Assembly (NCBI GenBank): GCA_030609865.1
Contig: JAUWSZ010000132.1
Coordinates: 1-6,857, forward strand
Direction of reading: 5' to 3'
DNA length: 6,857 nt
Origin: a bacterium
GTDB lineage: Bacteria; Desulfobacterota; DSWW01
Numbering within the stretch: the stretch's first letter is position 1; each line of letters opens with the position of its first letter. This document shows, one piece after another, positions 5,100 to 6,857 of this stretch. The translations under genes and the position numbers were made by a program. The notes beneath the pieces are model-generated. The model did no database searches. It saw only the letters and a program-made list of their open reading frames with translations, and was not told the origin of the DNA.

Positions 5100-6278
5100 A
5101 TGCCTGACCAGAGAACAGACATCGCTATTGTCGGGGCCGTAGTAGCGGGATCTCGACTCGCTTATCTGCTTGCCGGACAAGGATTCGAAGTGACCCTCTT
5201 CGATCCGAAGCCGGCCTGGGAAAAGCCTTGTGGTGGAGGGCTTACGGACAAGCTCATTGAAGAATTCGGCGATGTGGTGGCGGCGTTGCCGGAAGTCCGA
5301 AGCCACGACAGGCTCGAGGTCGCCTTCTTCACCGGCCGCAGGGCGTCCATCCCCATGGAGCGACCGTTGGTCACGGTTTCCAGGAGGGTCTTGGGCGAGC
5401 TTCTCCTGGACAAGGCCGTGAGGGTGGGCGCCTGTCTGCGGAAAGAAAAGGTTGTATCGATCCGTGAGAAAGCCGGTGAGCACGAGCTCATCACCAGGGC
5501 TGGAACATACCGGGCGAGCCTGGTAGTCGGAGCGGACGGGATGGCGAGCCTTGTTCGCAGGCGATTCCTGCGTCCCTTCCCGAGGGAGGAGCTGTGGCTG
5601 GCGCACGGCGCCCTGCTTCCGGTAGAGGTGGATCTGCCGATCATCATCAAGTTCTTCAGCGGGTTCCCGGGCTATGCGTGGGTTTTTCCGAGAACCGGCC
5701 AGACCTCGGTGGGGATCATGACCCTTGCCTCCGAGGGTCGAAAGCGGGGACAGATGGCCGAACGTCTTCGTGAATTCGCGTGCTGTGAATTTGAGCGGGC
5801 CGGCCTGGCCCGCCCGGAAATGGGCCAAATCTATGCCCGGCTCCTGCCCGGTCTTCGGCCCCGAGCCTTTGCCGACAACACCGTTGCCGGCCCTGGCTGG
5901 GCCTTGATCGGAGATGCCTCCGGATCCGTCGATCCTCTCACCGGAGAAGGAATCTACTACGCGCTCAAGACCGCCCACCTTCTCGCCGAGGCTCTTATGG
6001 AGGGCAATCTCGGCGCTTATGAGCCGGCCTGGAGAGCCATGACCACGGCCAGCATCGCCAAGGTCAGCAAGAAGCGTGGTACTTTCTACCACCCCGCCAC
6101 CCTGCGCACGCTCGGCTTCCTTCTCGACTACAGCCCCTCGATCAGAGCCCTTGCATGCGACGTCATCTGCGGGAGCCAGAAGTACGATACGCTGAGGCCT
6201 CGGATCAAGTCAGAACTACCCTCGTATATCAAAGAAACCCTCTTCAACCTTTTCTCCTTTCGCAGAGGGCATCTGTGA
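5100..6278 (+). CDS. Geranylgeranyl-reductase-family FAD-dependent oxidoreductase
   Basis: The 392-residue product fits the FAD-binding geranylgeranyl reductase family, which hydrogenates isoprenoid double bonds in lipids, quinones or chlorophyll side chains. Landmarks are an N-terminal Rossmann strand-loop (IAIVGAVVAGSRLAYLL, 8-24) with an acidic residue (Asp35) ending the second strand, the family loop KPCGGGL (42-48) with Cys44, GADG (144-147), the substrate-side motif PGYAWVFPR (190-198), and the second FAD motif GDASGSVDPLTGEGIYYAL (271-289). The FAD motif is unusual: GxGxxG reads G12-A-V14-V-A-G17, without the second Gly. Length, start and C-terminus are normal for the family, and no frameshift is seen. 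No isoprenoid-synthesis gene is adjacent, so the substrate (menaquinone tail, membrane lipid or other) is open. A halogenase or other related flavoprotein monooxygenase is less likely given the PxYxWxFP and PLTGEGI motifs. No transmembrane helix is evident. Confidence 0.87.
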   Translation: MPDQRTDIAIVGAVVAGSRLAYLLAGQGFEVTLFDPKPAWEKPCGGGLTDKLIEEFGDVVAALPEVRSHDRLEVAFFTGRRASIPMERPLVTVSRRVLGELLLDKAVRVGACLRKEKVVSIREKAGEHELITRAGTYRASLVVGADGMASLVRRRFLRPFPREELWLAHGALLPVEVDLPIIIKFFSGFPGYAWVFPRTGQTSVGIMTLASEGRKRGQMAERLREFACCEFERAGLARPEMGQIYARLLPGLRPRAFADNTVAGPGWALIGDASGSVDPLTGEGIYYALKTAHLLAEALMEGNLGAYEPAWRAMTTASIAKVSKKRGTFYHPATLRTLGFLLDYSPSIRALACDVICGSQKYDTLRPRIKSELPSYIKETLFNLFSFRRGHL

Positions 6279-6279
6279 T

Positions 6280-6295
6280 CTTGATTCCTTGATTC
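6280..6295. repeat. 8-bp tandem repeat after the flavoprotein gene
   Basis: CTTGATTC occurs twice in direct succession (6280-6287 and 6288-6295), beginning 2 bp after the stop codon. It is a minor repeat with no assigned role. The 83-bp gap up to 6361 shows no convincing terminator or promoter. Confidence 0.4.
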
Positions 6296-6361
6296 GACCC
6301 TCTGGAGTCGGTACCATTCAACTCTCGACAACCCGGTCCACCCGTTGATTGTTCGGTGTTT

Positions 6362-6857
6362 ATGAAAGCAGGCATGTTCCTCGTCATCAGCATCTTCCTC
6401 AGCCTGTACGGAGGGATGCACTACTACATTTACAGGAAGACGATCGCTGCTGTCTCCTGCAGCCACGGCCTTCTTCTTTGCGCTCTCGCCTTGCTCCTCG
6501 TTGCGCCGCTGGTGGCGGAACTCCTGAAAGGCGTCGGTCTGTTCGGGCTTGCCGTTCCCATCGGCTGGGTCGGATACACCTGGATGGGGTTTGCGTTCCT
6601 GTTTTTTTCCTTTGCCGGCTTGCTGGATGTTTCGGTGTTCTGTCTGAAGGCAGGGGGCAATCTGGTCGGGGTGGAGGTGGCCCCGCTCCCGGAACTGTCG
6701 CCGCTCTGGAGGCTTCTTTTGCCGGCTGTCCTTGCCCTGGCAGCGACCGGCCATGGTTTTGTTGCCGCCCGGCAGGTCAACGTGGAATGGGTGCGGATCC
6801 GGACGCAAAAGCTCGCAGAGAGGTCCGAGCCCTTTCGCATCGTTCAGATCTCCGACC
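6362..6857 (+). CDS. Membrane-anchored metallophosphoesterase-like protein, 5' part
   Basis: An open frame runs from ATG 6362 off the window end and gives 165 residues. The first part is strongly hydrophobic, with likely membrane segments at about 5-24, 34-55, 62-88 and 117-136. A basic, more polar stretch follows (VEWVRIRTQKL, 141-151), and then EPFRIVQISD (156-165), where the window stops. Strand-then-Asp of the form FRIVQISD, usually continued LHLG, is the start of the calcineurin-like metallophosphoesterase fold, and Asp165 would be the first metal ligand. Proteins with several N-terminal helices before this domain are common in the YkuE/YaeI-like group, some of which act on lipid-linked or nucleotide phosphodiesters. 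The rest of the catalytic domain is outside the window, so the call rests on one motif plus architecture. An internal ATG at 6374 is an alternative start. Shine-Dalgarno signals are poor for both. Confidence 0.68.
   Translation, partial: MKAGMFLVISIFLSLYGGMHYYIYRKTIAAVSCSHGLLLCALALLLVAPLVAELLKGVGLFGLAVPIGWVGYTWMGFAFLFFSFAGLLDVSVFCLKAGGNLVGVEVAPLPELSPLWRLLLPAVLALAATGHGFVAARQVNVEWVRIRTQKLAERSEPFRIVQISD

Noticed and set aside
4922..5122. Possible small minus-strand gene of 66 codons
   Set aside because: It is the translated inverted-repeat element plus the start of the flavoprotein gene; no independent coding evidence.
5073..6092. Minus-strand frame of 339 codons opposite the flavoprotein gene
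   Set aside because: Antisense shadow; the + strand frame carries all geranylgeranyl-reductase motifs.
6128..6808. Minus-strand frame of 226 codons at the right edge
   Set aside because: It spans the end of one + strand gene, the gap and the start of the next; its composition is Lys/Glu/Gln-rich because it reads the reverse of hydrophobic codons in the membrane protein.

Overview
The window is a GC-rich bacterial segment with four protein genes, all on the + strand. Intergenic regions are crowded with palindromic repeats. The repeat types (a 29-bp inverted-repeat element ending in GAGGGGTCAGACC, TAATACC heptamers, CCCGC-TTC-GCGGG hairpins, REP-like hairpins) and the gene content (ADP-forming acyl-CoA ligase subunit, geranylgeranyl-reductase-like flavoprotein) resemble Desulfobacterota/deltaproteobacteria. 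That placement is an impression from memory, not a computed one.

Layout. Positions 1-172 hold a composite of palindromic repeats with no credible gene. A near-consensus sigma-70 promoter (212-240) and a double dyad (263-293) then lead into a CoA-binding / ADP-forming acyl-CoA synthetase alpha-type subunit (312-1742). This subunit has its catalytic His but no ATP-grasp partner in view. A 194-bp gap with three strong hairpins (1791-1897) separates it from a 960-residue divergent Hsp70-family ATPase (1937-4819), which keeps the Hsp70 nucleotide-binding motifs but has a long non-canonical C-terminal half. The next gap (4820-5099) is almost filled by two unrelated inverted-repeat elements placed 7 bp apart. 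Then comes an FAD-dependent geranylgeranyl-reductase-family oxidoreductase (5100-6278) whose GxGxxG motif lacks its second glycine. The 5' part of a membrane-anchored metallophosphoesterase-like gene (6362 to the window end) is cut at its first predicted metal-ligand Asp.

The genes do not form an obvious pathway. The repeats in three of the gaps, and the lack of shared function, suggest independently placed housekeeping or accessory genes rather than one operon. No rRNA, tRNA, CRISPR array, complete transposase or defence system was found. The most notable points are the repeat-packed gaps, the ATPase with its unusual C-terminus, the altered FAD motif, and the strong promoter-plus-dyad leader of the CoA-ligase gene. 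I did not find convincing evidence of an undescribed multi-gene system.
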